A program made the position numbers and the translations under genes. Below are positions 25,483 through 34,874 of a DNA stretch of 64,000 nucleotides, one piece after another. The DNA is from Subtercola lobariae (lineage in GTDB: Bacteria > Actinomycetota > Actinomycetes > Actinomycetales > Microbacteriaceae): contig NZ_BMGP01000002.1 of NCBI RefSeq assembly GCF_014640255.1, forward strand, positions 186,001 through 250,000. Reading direction: 5' to 3'. Numbering within the stretch: position 1 is the first letter of the stretch; every line of letters begins with the position of its first letter. The notes beneath the pieces are model-generated. The model did not search any database. It worked only from the letters and a program-made list of their open reading frames with translations, and had not been told where the DNA came from.

Positions 25483-27291
25483 ATGGCCGTCACACCCTCC
25501 ACGTTCTGGAACTCGATATCGCTGCGCACCAAAATCACCGGTGTGACGGTTCTGCTTCTGACGCTGGGTTTGGTCGTCGCCGGGGTGGGCACCATGACGG
25601 TGTTGCGCTCGTACCTGCTCAACCAGATCGACTCGTCGCTCTCGACCGCCTATGACGACTACTCGTCGTTCATGGGGCCGACCGCTACCCGAACCACCTT
25701 CAGCCTGAGTGACGTCACGTCGGCACCGCAAGAGTATTACGTGGGCCTGCTCAGTTCAGACGGTACTCTCGCCGCCAGCAACTGGGGCACTCAGCCCGTC
25801 GCCGAGCAGCCGAATCTCTCTGGATTGCCGCTCGCGCCTTCTGCGAGCGTCATGTCGAAAAAGCCCGTCTACTCCATCGGTTCGACCGGCAATAAGGCCG
25901 AATGGCACGCGATTGTGCAGTCGATCAACTTCGCCGACAACACACAGGGCACGCTGGTCATCGCATCGTCGCTCGACAACACCGATCGCATCACCACCAC
26001 GTATCTTTCGATCTTTCTCGCCTTCAGCATCGGCGTGGTGATCTTGGGCGCGATGCTCACCCGCTTGCTCGTGACGAGCACATTCGCTCCCCTCCGAGCC
26101 GTCGAGAAGACCGCGGCTGAAATCGCGAACGGCGACTTCAGCCAGCGCATGGCAGACGGCACCCCGAACACCGAAGTCGGGCGGCTGAATCGTTCACTGA
26201 ACACAATGCTGAGCCGCATCGACAGCGCGTTCAACGACCGCGCGAAGACCATCGACCAGATGCGTCGGTTCGTGGGCGACGCCAGCCACGAGCTGCGCAC
26301 TCCGCTGGTCTCGGTGCGCGGGTACGCTGAGCTCTATCGCATGGGTGCGTTGCAGACGCCCGAAGAAGTGGCGAAAGCCATGGATCGCATCGAAAAAGAA
26401 GCCATTCGCATGGGCGCACTGGTCGAAGACCTACTGGAGCTCGCGCGCCTCGACGAAACGAAGCCACTCAACCTGACCCGCATCGACTTGGTGCCCATTG
26501 CGGTCGACGCGGCTCTGGATGCCCGGGCATCCGCCCCCGAACGAGTCGTTTCGATCATCTTGCCTCGCTCGTCTCAGCCCGTGAGCTTCGCCCCCGCTGT
26601 AGATGCAACTCTCGGCGCACCCGCGGCCCAACTCCTCCTGACCACGGGGTCTGAGGCCCAAGCCGGCGCCCCCGCGCTCGGAGGCGCTGGTCTCGGCGCC
26701 GACGACAAGACTGCCGTGACGAACCTGACCGGCCCCATCGGGTTCGCGGGGGCCACGCTCGCGCGGCTGCGGCGGCGGCCCCGCGCGGCGGGTGCCGACA
26801 GCACGGCTCCGGTCGGCGTATTCACTGCCATCGACGATGAACGTACCGACGGCGATCACAGCGCTGCCGACGCCGCCTCGACCGACCTGGCTGTGACGAA
26901 TTTCGATTCAGACGACCGCAACGGAACCGCGCCCATCGTCATGGCAGACGAAAACAAAATTCGGCAGGTGGTGGCGAACCTCATCGGTAACGCGCTGCGG
27001 TTCACCCCGAACGACAGCCCCATCGAGGTCTCCGTTCAGGTCGACGAGACGCGGCACGTTGCGGTGCTCGACATCATCGACCACGGCGAAGGAATTCCGC
27101 CGCAGATTCGCGAGAAGATCTTTCAGCGTTTCTGGCGCGCAGACTCATCACGCACCCGCGAAACCGGCGGTAGCGGTCTCGGCCTGGCCATCGTCTCGTC
27201 GATCGTGGCGGCCCACAACGGAACGGTCGAGGCCGTCGAGACAGCCGGCGGCGGCGCCACCTTCCGAGTAACCCTCCCGCTCGCTGGCTGA
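25483..27291 (+). CDS. Sensor histidine kinase with a large insertion in the catalytic part
   Basis: A 602-residue protein with a membrane helix at about 18-40, an extracytoplasmic sensor region, a second helix at about 174-197 and a HAMP linker. The HisKA helix has His269 in GDASHELRTPLVSVRG. The ATPase N box is KIRQVVANLIGNALRFTP, with G boxes DHGEGIPP and GGSGLGLAIV. About 120 residues (roughly 363-482) rich in Ala, Gly, Asp and Arg separate the start of the ATPase domain from the N box; this is not found in typical kinases. It forms an operon with the upstream regulator. Confidence 0.9.
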   Translation: MAVTPSTFWNSISLRTKITGVTVLLLTLGLVVAGVGTMTVLRSYLLNQIDSSLSTAYDDYSSFMGPTATRTTFSLSDVTSAPQEYYVGLLSSDGTLAASNWGTQPVAEQPNLSGLPLAPSASVMSKKPVYSIGSTGNKAEWHAIVQSINFADNTQGTLVIASSLDNTDRITTTYLSIFLAFSIGVVILGAMLTRLLVTSTFAPLRAVEKTAAEIANGDFSQRMADGTPNTEVGRLNRSLNTMLSRIDSAFNDRAKTIDQMRRFVGDASHELRTPLVSVRGYAELYRMGALQTPEEVAKAMDRIEKEAIRMGALVEDLLELARLDETKPLNLTRIDLVPIAVDAALDARASAPERVVSIILPRSSQPVSFAPAVDATLGAPAAQLLLTTGSEAQAGAPALGGAGLGADDKTAVTNLTGPIGFAGATLARLRRRPRAAGADSTAPVGVFTAIDDERTDGDHSAADAASTDLAVTNFDSDDRNGTAPIVMADENKIRQVVANLIGNALRFTPNDSPIEVSVQVDETRHVAVLDIIDHGEGIPPQIREKIFQRFWRADSSRTRETGGSGLGLAIVSSIVAAHNGTVEAVETAGGGATFRVTLPLAG

Positions 27292-27298
27292 TACATTT

Positions 27299-27383
27299 GT
27301 GCGCCGCCGCCTCTGGGCCCACGCCAGCCAGAGGCTCCGCGCGCCGCTCGCGGCGTGTGGAGAGGCCGGTGGGGACGGCGCAC
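27299..27383 (+). repeat. 85-bp palindromic intergenic repeat, copy 1
   Basis: Begins GTGCGCCGCCGCC and ends GGGGACGGCGCAC, so the ends are inverted repeats. Internal CCTCTGG/CCAGAGG and GCCGC/GCGGC stems are present. It starts 8 bp after the histidine kinase stop codon. Together with copy 2 it fills most of the gap 27292-27622, where no gene is seen. Confidence 0.85.
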
Positions 27384-27469
27384 AGTGCGACTGGCAGTAC
27401 GTGGCACCGAATTGGCCGCTACCAACGCGGGAAGTGACGCACACGCCGCCGCTTCCCGCTGACACCGTT

Positions 27470-27554
27470 GTGCGCCGCCGCCTCTAGGCCCACGCCAGCC
27501 AGAGGCTCCGCGCGCCGCTCGCGGCGTGTGGAAAAGCCGGTGGGGACGGCGCAC
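27470..27554 (+). repeat. 85-bp palindromic intergenic repeat, copy 2
   Basis: Same length and orientation as copy 1, starting 171 bp after it and differing at only a few positions (for example CTAGG for CTGGG and AAAAG for AGAGG). Confidence 0.85.
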
Positions 27555-27622
27555 GAGCCGCCCCGTGAGCCCGTTGCGCCGTTGTGAGGCCGGTATAACA
27601 GCCTCACAACGGCTTATTGGGC

Positions 27623-28084
27623 TCACGAAGTGACGAATGACGCCCGAGTTGCCGCAACCACCATCGAGGCGCCCGCCTGACGGGCCGCCTCGCGGCGCCA
27701 AGCGAGGGCACGCTCGATAGCCGCGTCACCGCGACGGCCGGCGTCGACCGTCACGACGAACTCGGGTACGAACAGCGCCCCGGCCTCGGCGAATGCGCGA
27801 TGCGCCGAGCGGATGATCGCTGCACCCCACAGCTCAGGGTGGGGTAACGACGACGCAACGATGAGGCACCGCAGTTCGATCGGATAGACCGAACCAGCAG
27901 GGCCCCACCACACGGCGCGCGCCACCGGTTTGTCGTCGACAAGGGCGAGCCAGATCCATTCGCGGCGAATGCTTCCGGCGGCGAGGCCCAGGCCGAGCTG
28001 TTGAGAGTCGACCCACGCAATGGGGTCTCTGGTTGAGAAGCGCAACAACGACTGGTCGTCGGTGCGTTGTGAAACACGGAACAC
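27623..28084 (-). CDS. Probable GNAT-fold acetyltransferase
   Basis: GTG 28084 is chosen because CGGAGGA lies eight bases upstream; the frame stays open further but reads as Arg/Pro-rich noise. The 153-residue product has strands and helices in GNAT order (IWLALVDDKPVARAVWW, then PIELRCLIVASSLPHPELWG, then a helix and ALFVPEFVVTVD). The Q/RxxGxG/A acetyl-CoA loop is not clear. Assignment is therefore tentative. Confidence 0.55.
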   Translation of the reverse strand: MFRVSQRTDDQSLLRFSTRDPIAWVDSQQLGLGLAAGSIRREWIWLALVDDKPVARAVWWGPAGSVYPIELRCLIVASSLPHPELWGAAIIRSAHRAFAEAGALFVPEFVVTVDAGRRGDAAIERALAWRREAARQAGASMVVAATRASFVTS

Positions 28085-28145
28085 GAGAGGTTTCCTCCGA
28101 AGATTGAAACGGAGGCGCCTCCCGGCGATGCAGCTGTCGCTGCGG

Positions 28146-28277
28146 TTATGCCGTGAGGGGAAGCGCCGAAATGATGGGGGTGTGCCCGATGGGCGTGAGG
28201 TGCGCGCGACGTCGTCGCCCTGACCCGCCTGCGGCCTCAAAGCCTGCATGTGCGGTGTCTGCCGTAAAAATCATCAT
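28146..28277 (-). CDS. 43-residue small ORF with strong ribosome site
   Basis: ATG 28277 (or the adjacent ATG 28274) follows GGGGAGGTGAAACGGA, one of the best ribosome sites in the window. The product begins MMIFTADTAHAGFEA, has a GRRRRAH basic patch and ends LTPIGHTPIISALPLTA. It lies 61 bp upstream of the probable acetyltransferase gene on the same strand, separated by a GGAGGCGCCTCC palindrome. No family was recognised. Confidence 0.5.
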   Translation of the reverse strand: MMIFTADTAHAGFEAAGGSGRRRRAHLTPIGHTPIISALPLTA

Positions 28278-28463
28278 TCCGTTTCACCTCCCCATTTCTT
28301 TCGAAAGTCTTCTGCGGCCAACCTGCCGCGGTTGCCCACACTACCGGCCCCCTCCCGCGCCGCGCAAGACCTCTGCGACAGCGAGCTCGGTGAATCACGG
28401 CGGCGTGTACGTCGCGATTCACGGCCTCCGGCGTCATCCGAAGGTATCAATTCGACTGCCATG

Positions 28464-28548
28464 GTGCGCCGTCCCTACCAGCCTCTCCACACGCCGCAAG
28501 CGGCGCGCGGAGCCTCTGGCAGGCGTGGGCCCAGAAGCGGCGGCGCAC
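28464..28548 (-). repeat. 85-bp palindromic intergenic repeat, copy 3 (inverted)
   Basis: Same 85-bp unit as at 27299 and 27470 in opposite orientation, placed just before the groEL terminator. Its ends again are GTGCGCCG and CGGCGCAC. Confidence 0.85.
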
Positions 28549-28550
28549 AG

Positions 28551-28588
28551 AAAAAGCGGGCCGGCCCCGAAGGGCCGACCCGCTTTTT
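28551..28588. terminator. Terminator of groEL
   Basis: AAAAAGCGGG ... CCCGCTTTTT with an inner GGCC/GGCC stem lies 10 bp beyond the groEL stop; the flanking A and T runs allow action on both strands. Confidence 0.85.
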
Positions 28589-28598
28589 CGCAGCTAAC

Positions 28599-30254
<1,656 letters not shown>

Positions 30255-30265
30255 TCATAAAGGTA

Positions 30266-30292
30266 TTAGCACTCAAGACTGCAGAGTGCTAA
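30266..30292. promoter_or_regulatory. Perfect CIRCE operator upstream of groEL
   Basis: TTAGCACTC, nine bases, GAGTGCTAA: the exact HrcA binding consensus, 48 bp before the groEL start codon. On the minus strand it overlaps a TAATAC -10-like element. Confidence 0.95.
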
Positions 30293-30303
30293 CACCAATA
30301 CTG

Positions 30304-30324
30304 GCACTCACATGGTGAGAGTGC
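30304..30324. promoter_or_regulatory. Second, degenerate CIRCE site
   Basis: GCACTC, nine bases, GAGTGC: the inner two thirds of CIRCE with the same spacing, 11 bp upstream of the perfect copy. Tandem CIRCE sites give tighter HrcA repression. Confidence 0.7.
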
Positions 30325-30359
30325 AAGTGACGCCCGGGCGGCGAGAAGGATGCTCGGGG

Positions 30360-30563
30360 TTATGCCAGGCGAACAGACTCCGCCTGCGGGCCCTTCGAGC
30401 CGGTGCCTACCTCGAAGATCACCTGCTGGCCCTCTTCGAGAACTTTGTAGCCCCCCATGTCGATGGCGGAGTAGTGAACGAAAACGTCCTGTCCGCCACC
30501 TTCTACCGTGATAAAGCCGTAGCCTTTTTCAGCGTTGAACCACTTGACGGTTCCGTTCGCCAT
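30360..30563 (-). CDS. cspA: CspA-family cold-shock protein
   Basis: A 67-residue protein from ATG 30563 (GGGAG upstream), the canonical CspA size. [16 protein letters not shown] carries RNP1 and DVFVHYSAI carries RNP2; the domain ends [17 protein letters not shown]. It binds single-stranded RNA and DNA and acts as an RNA chaperone. A 143-bp upstream region without a gene, with a CGCTTC/GAAGCG hairpin, is consistent with the long leader usual for such genes. Confidence 0.95.
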   Translation of the reverse strand: MANGTVKWFNAEKGYGFITVEGGGQDVFVHYSAIDMGGYKVLEEGQQVIFEVGTGSKGPQAESVRLA

Positions 30564-30706
30564 TGTTACTCCCAATTGCTGTGTTACGTGCTCGCCGCTT
30601 CGAGTGAAGCGACCCGTTTTCCTAGTAAAACGGTGCAGCTGGGCAAATCAGGCGTGTGTGACGACAATTCAACAAGAATTAAACAAGTCGGAAATACAAG
30701 GGCCCG

Positions 30707-31258
30707 TCAACCGTTGCCCGGGTCTTTGTAGTCGGCTCCGAGTACCGCCGTGAGATCGGTGCCGAGAAACTGATTCGACTGCGCCACGGCGATTCCGCCC
30801 AGGGTGGCCGCCAGCCCTTTGGCAGCGCCTTCGTTGTTCGCATCGGCGTAGTACACGGTCGAGACAGCGATGTCAGTGGCACTCGCGTTCGCCTCGGCTC
30901 CCACCGACCATCCATCGGTCGTCGCCTGGTCGCCGGCGCGGGTCGCAAGGCCCTCGGTCGTGGTTCCGTTCAGAATCGTCACGGTGGCGGCCGGGTTCAC
31001 CGTGGGCACGACGGTGGGCGTGGGGGTCGGGGTGTCGGCCGCAGACGTCGAGCCCCCCGTGAAGGTGCTGGTGAAGGTGCTGCTGTTGTTGATCGCGAAG
31101 AGCCCGACCGCGCCTAGGCCGACCAGTACGCCGGTGGCCAGGGCGGCCCAGGCGAAGATTATCCAGCCTCTGCCGCGACGTTTGGGGCCTCGATGAGCGC
31201 CGCGACGTGCGACGTCTGACGGCACGCGGTCGAAAGAGTCTCGTGGTTCAGTTGCCAT
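30707..31258 (-). CDS. LytR C-terminal-domain membrane protein
   Basis: ATG 31258 begins MATEPRDSFDRVP; a longer open frame upstream is not protein-like. The 183-residue product has a basic cytoplasmic N-terminus, one membrane helix (IIFAWAALATGVLVGLGAVGLF), a Thr/Pro-rich spacer and an extracytoplasmic LytR_C domain (PF13399: TVTILNGTTTEGLATRAG). Proteins of this build are found with cell-wall polymer attachment systems, but no LytR-CpsA-Psr catalytic domain is present here. It is 29 bp downstream of the DUF3263 gene, likely one operon. Confidence 0.85.
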   Translation of the reverse strand: MATEPRDSFDRVPSDVARRGAHRGPKRRGRGWIIFAWAALATGVLVGLGAVGLFAINNSSTFTSTFTGGSTSAADTPTPTPTVVPTVNPAATVTILNGTTTEGLATRAGDQATTDGWSVGAEANASATDIAVSTVYYADANNEGAAKGLAATLGGIAVAQSNQFLGTDLTAVLGADYKDPGNG

Positions 31259-31287
31259 AGCTAGGGAGGGCGCCGATCTGGTGTTCG

Positions 31288-31599
31288 TTACTCGCCACGC
31301 GGCAAGAGACGAGCGGTACGGGCCGCCAGCCGGGTGTCTCTCAGCCGCCTGAGTCGTTTGATGAGCATGGGGTCTGTCGTGAGCGCAGCAGGTTCGTCGA
31401 TGAGCCTGTTCAGAATCTGGTGGTAGCGGGCTGCCGAGAGACCGAATTCTTCGCGAATGGCCTGTTCTTTCAATCCCGCGTGCTGCCACCAGGCCCGCTC
31501 GAAGGCGAGAATTCGGGCATCGCGCTCAGGGAGCTGCGAGGGCGTCGCCCGTTCTCGGGAGACGGCACGGTCTTGGCTCTGTGCATCGGCCACGATCAT
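31288..31599 (-). CDS. DUF3263 family protein
   Basis: 103 residues. The core ILAFERAWWQHAGLKEQAIR and EFGLSAARYHQILNRLID is the small actinobacterial DUF3263 family (PF11662), probably a helix-turn-helix protein, with a basic C-terminus (LIKRLRRLRDTRL). The ATG at 31599 is only a base or two from its AGAAGG ribosome site, so the GTG two codons in may be the real start. It is operonic with the LytR_C gene. Confidence 0.85.
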   Translation of the reverse strand: MIVADAQSQDRAVSRERATPSQLPERDARILAFERAWWQHAGLKEQAIREEFGLSAARYHQILNRLIDEPAALTTDPMLIKRLRRLRDTRLAARTARLLPRGE

Positions 31600-31716
31600 C
31601 CCTTCTGCCTGCTGCTGGGCATCAGTCTAGGGCTGGCCTGCTTGGCGTCAGGTGAATGCCACGGTGCGCGCCACGAAGTTGTGCGGCCACTATGAACCGC
31701 GCTGTGCCGAATCTGG

Positions 31717-32196
31717 CTACAGGCCCGTCGTTGCCGACACCGCGCCCGGCCGGTACATAGAGGTGTGCAGGATGCCCGCCTCGTCGTAGTCGTCACCGAA
31801 CGGCTCGAAGCCGAACCGGGCGTAGAGCGGGGCGACGTAGCTCTGCGCGTGCAACAGCATCGGCAGCTGCCCGTACTGCTCGAGCACGCGGGCGATCAGC
31901 TGCTGCGCAAGACCGCGGCCACGGTGATCGGCGGCCACGACTACTCGACCGATGAGGTGCCTCGCGTCTTCGTGCTCGGGGGTGTCGTCTTCGATGACAC
32001 GAAGGTAGGCGATGACGCGGGAGCCGTCGGCCAGCCAGAAGTGAACGGTCGTGGGTTCTTGGTCACGGTCATCCAACTCGCTTTCATCGACCTTCTGTTC
32101 GACGTAGAACACGTCTGTTCGAAGTCGAAGGAAGGCGTAGAGCTCGTCGGTGGTGAGTTCGCTCCAGGGTTTCGCGATGATGGAATTGTCAGACAC
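31717..32196 (-). CDS. ElaA-type GNAT acetyltransferase
   Basis: 159 residues with the ElaA opening LTTDELYAFLRLRTDVFYVEQ, an acidic loop, RVVVAADHRGRGLAQQLIAR (the acetyl-CoA Q/RxxGxG/A loop) and the end PLYARFGFEPFGDDYDEAGI. It transfers acetyl groups from acetyl-CoA to an unknown amine. It is divergent from msrB. Confidence 0.88.
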   Translation of the reverse strand: MSDNSIIAKPWSELTTDELYAFLRLRTDVFYVEQKVDESELDDRDQEPTTVHFWLADGSRVIAYLRVIEDDTPEHEDARHLIGRVVVAADHRGRGLAQQLIARVLEQYGQLPMLLHAQSYVAPLYARFGFEPFGDDYDEAGILHTSMYRPGAVSATTGL

Positions 32197-32277
32197 GCTG
32201 GTCAGTTTACTGTGATGATAGAAGGCGCTAAAGCGTCGGCCACTTGGCGTTGGGTGCGCACGAATAGAGGGAATCAG

Positions 32278-32679
32278 ATGAGCTACGACGTATCGAAATC
32301 AGACGACGAATGGCGTCACGAGCTTGCGCCCGAAGAGTTCGCCGTTCTGCGTGAAGCAGCCACCGAACGCCCGTGGACGGGCGAGTTGCTCGATGAGAAG
32401 CGCGAGGGCATCTACCGCTGCAAAGCGTGCGGGCAGGAGCTGTTTCGCAGCGACACGAAGTTCGACTCGCACTGCGGCTGGCCGAGCTTCTACGCGCCGA
32501 AAGAGTCAGATTCGGTCGAGCTCATCGAAGACCGTTCGCTCGGCATGCTGCGCACCGAGGTGCGCTGCTCGAACTGCGGTTCGCACCTGGGGCACCTTTT
32601 CAATGACGCTCCGCAGACGCCCACCGGCGACCGGTTCTGCATGAACTCGGTGTCGCTGTCGTTCGACGAGTCGGCGTAG
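32278..32679 (+). CDS. msrB: Peptide methionine (R)-S-oxide reductase
   Basis: 133 residues from ATG 32278. Zinc ligands Cys48/Cys51 (CKAC) and Cys97/Cys100 (CSNC) are present. FDSHCGWPSFY is the substrate loop and Cys121 in GDRFCMNSVSLSF is catalytic. It repairs oxidised methionine in proteins. The nitroreductase gene starts 9 bp later, followed by a GNAT gene, a compact three-gene operon. Confidence 0.95.
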   Translation: MSYDVSKSDDEWRHELAPEEFAVLREAATERPWTGELLDEKREGIYRCKACGQELFRSDTKFDSHCGWPSFYAPKESDSVELIEDRSLGMLRTEVRCSNCGSHLGHLFNDAPQTPTGDRFCMNSVSLSFDESA

Positions 32680-32688
32680 TTCGCGCTG

Positions 32689-33321
32689 GTGTCGGCCTAC
32701 GACGCTCTGCTTCACCGGCGGTCGCACTCGAAGGTGGGGCTTCGGGCCCCCTCGCACACGGAGTTGCTGCGGCTGATTGACGCCGCCGCGACGGTGGCCG
32801 ATCACAGTTCGCTTCGACCGTGGCGGCTCATCGCGTTGCGCGGCGAGCAGCGCGATGCGCTTGGGCAGGCGTTCGCGAACGCGGCGGCGGCGGGCGGCGG
32901 CTCGGCCGGCGCGGGTGGTGGTGGCGGTGCGTGGGCGGCAGCGGAGTCTCGGGGCGACGCCGCTGGTGGTGCGATGGATGTCGACGGCCCCGCGCGCGAC
33001 AAGTTCGTCGCTAAGGCGCGCCGAGCTCCGCTACTGATCGCGATTGTCGCCTCGCCCAAGCCGAGCGAGAAGGTAGCGGAGTGGGAGCAAGCGGCGGTTG
33101 CGGCCGGGGTGGCACACAACTTGACGCTGCTGCTCGACGAAGCGGGGTGGGGCGTCATCTGGCGCACCGGCAACCTCACGCGCACTGAGCCTGTTCGACG
33201 GCTGCACCGGCTCGCACCGAACGAGCAGTTGCTCGGCTGGCTGTACGTGGGCGATGCGCCGCCCGGGCGTGAGATGCGGCGCAAGCGGCCGAACCCGGCC
33301 GATTTTCTGACCGAACTGTGA
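32689..33321 (+). CDS. Nitroreductase family protein
   Basis: GTG 32689, 9 bp after msrB. The product has 210 residues: YDALLHRRSHSKV at the N-terminus (FMN phosphate contacts), DHSSLRPWRLIAL, and the late segments AAVAAGVAHNLTLLLDEAGW and LLGWLYVGDAPP typical of the fold. A run rich in Gly and Ala (about residues 64-95) is inserted after the second helix and looks like a recent low-complexity expansion. Family members reduce nitro-aromatics or quinones with NAD(P)H. Confidence 0.85.
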   Translation: MSAYDALLHRRSHSKVGLRAPSHTELLRLIDAAATVADHSSLRPWRLIALRGEQRDALGQAFANAAAAGGGSAGAGGGGGAWAAAESRGDAAGGAMDVDGPARDKFVAKARRAPLLIAIVASPKPSEKVAEWEQAAVAAGVAHNLTLLLDEAGWGVIWRTGNLTRTEPVRRLHRLAPNEQLLGWLYVGDAPPGREMRRKRPNPADFLTEL

Positions 33322-33872
33322 GCGAGGCCGTGCTCGTTCGGCGAGCCACCATCGACGACCTCGATGAGGCCGCACGTTTGTTCGCCCTCTACCGGGAGTT
33401 CTACGGGTACCCGCTCGACGACACAGCTGCTCGAGAGTACCTGCGCGCCCGCATCGAGGGCGCCGATTCGGTCATCTTGCTCGGCTATCGCCCATCCGAC
33501 GGCGATGCGGTGGCGGGCGCCCAGGCGGTGGCAGGCGGCTTTGCGCTGGCTGACGGCGACGTAGCGGGGCGCGGGCAGGCGGCGAGCGGCCAGGCGGTGG
33601 GGTTCTGCCAGCTCTACCCCTCGTACTGCTCGCTCGATCTGGCGCCTATCTTCGTGCTCTACGACCTGTTCGTCGACAGCTCCGCGCGACGTTCCGGGGT
33701 TGCGCGGTCGTTACTCGCTGCGGCCGCGGCCCACGGGGTCGAGGTGGGCGCATCCCGACTCGAACTCTCGACTGCCAACGACAACTCGGCCGCGCAGCAG
33801 TTGTACGAGTCGCTCGGGTGGATGCCCGACGAAACCTATCGGCACTACGAATTGCCCGTGCCGCGAACCTGA
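33318..33872 (+). CDS. GNAT acetyltransferase
   Basis: The GTG at 33318 overlaps the nitroreductase stop (GTGA). The product has 184 residues: VLVRRATIDDLDEAARLF, a low-complexity Ala/Gly/Gln insertion at about residues 62-92, FVLYDLFVDSSARRSGVARSL (acetyl-CoA loop) and a STANDNSAAQQLYESLGW ending. It is the last gene of the msrB operon. Substrate unknown. Confidence 0.88.
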   Translation: MSEAVLVRRATIDDLDEAARLFALYREFYGYPLDDTAAREYLRARIEGADSVILLGYRPSDGDAVAGAQAVAGGFALADGDVAGRGQAASGQAVGFCQLYPSYCSLDLAPIFVLYDLFVDSSARRSGVARSLLAAAAAHGVEVGASRLELSTANDNSAAQQLYESLGWMPDETYRHYELPVPRT

Positions 33873-33929
33873 CGGCGGGGCTAACTCGGCCGGGGCCTAG
33901 CAGGAGCTGCTCGTCGGCAAGACATTTCG

Positions 33930-33977
33930 TCAGCGGCGCTCTGGCTCAGCGGCGCTCTGGCTCGGCGGCGCTCTGGC
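33930..33977 (+). repeat. Three tandem 16-bp repeats
   Basis: TCAGCGGCGCTCTGGC twice and TCGGCGGCGCTCTGGC once, then a degenerate fourth unit to 33993, in the gap between two convergent genes. Confidence 0.85.
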
Positions 33978-34009
33978 TCGGCGGCTCGCGCCGTGGGCGC
34001 TGCTCGTAG

Positions 34010-34336
34010 TCAGCGGCGTTCGTGCAGCCCGAGCGGGTTCACGGGGTCGGGAGCGAGCCGCCTCGAGTGCGCGATCAAGTCGTGCACGTGTTCGGCCATA
34101 TACGACGCTGCCGCCTCGAGGGTGGTGGTCGATGTCAGCCACACCCGAAGGCCCTGCGAATCGCAGCCGTGGGTGTAAACACCGAAGAGTGTGTGCGATT
34201 TTTCGGTGTACCGATGGATCCAGCCGAGGCAACGCCCGTCGTTTGCAAGAAACCACACGTCTTCGCTCCAGGGCGTCGGCGCGTAGACGACGTACGGCTG
34301 GGTTTGGTCTGCGGTGGTACCGGTTGGGGTGCTCAC
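34010..34336 (-). CDS. Small hypothetical protein
   Basis: 108 residues with no signal or membrane segment. WSEDVWFLANDGRCLGWIHRY and LRVWLTSTTTLEAAASYM suggest a small alpha/beta domain; no family was recognised. It ends in a basic LGLHERR tail. Codon use looks chromosomal. Confidence 0.65.
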   Translation of the reverse strand: MSTPTGTTADQTQPYVVYAPTPWSEDVWFLANDGRCLGWIHRYTEKSHTLFGVYTHGCDSQGLRVWLTSTTTLEAAASYMAEHVHDLIAHSRRLAPDPVNPLGLHERR

Positions 34337-34381
34337 CTGATTAGAATATGACCGGCCCCTGACAAAACCCTTTGAAACGCT

Positions 34382-34816
34382 CTACGACGCGCTGAGAAAG
34401 ACGTCGATGGCGTCTTCACGTTGGAAGACAAAACCAGTGCGTTCGTACAGTCGGCGAGCCGGGCTGCCTTGCATCACGTCGATGCGAAAGGGCCGGGCAT
34501 CCCGCGTCAGATTCATGACGTGAACCAGCACTTCTCCCCCAATGCCGCGGCCGTGAAATGCCGATGCGAGGTAGAAGTGCTCGATCCACTGAGCATCGGG
34601 TTCTGGGCGCACGGCGATGAGGCCGGCGTCGAGGCCGTCGACCACGATGACCCAGGTGAACTCCGGGCGATAGGCATCGAGAAACCGCGTGCGCACCCGG
34701 GTTTCGCTCCAGCGGCCGAGGCGCTCGAGATCGGGGCGCATCACGAGGGCGCGAAGCTCGGCCATCCAGTGCGCGTCACCCACCAGGGCCGGCCGGAGCG
34801 CCCATGAAACTGCCAT
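34382..34816 (-). CDS. GNAT acetyltransferase
   Basis: 144 residues with LRPALVGDAHWMAELRALV at the start, IEHFYLASAFHGRGIGGEVL (acetyl-CoA loop R-G-I-G) and RRLYERTGFVFQREDAI at the end, the complete GNAT order. Substrate unknown; divergent from the next GNAT gene. Confidence 0.88.
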   Translation of the reverse strand: MAVSWALRPALVGDAHWMAELRALVMRPDLERLGRWSETRVRTRFLDAYRPEFTWVIVVDGLDAGLIAVRPEPDAQWIEHFYLASAFHGRGIGGEVLVHVMNLTRDARPFRIDVMQGSPARRLYERTGFVFQREDAIDVFLSAS

Positions 34817-34874
34817 CTACCCAGTCAACGTTTCTCAGCCGGCGAGGTCAAATCGCCGTGTAGCGTTGGGCGAC

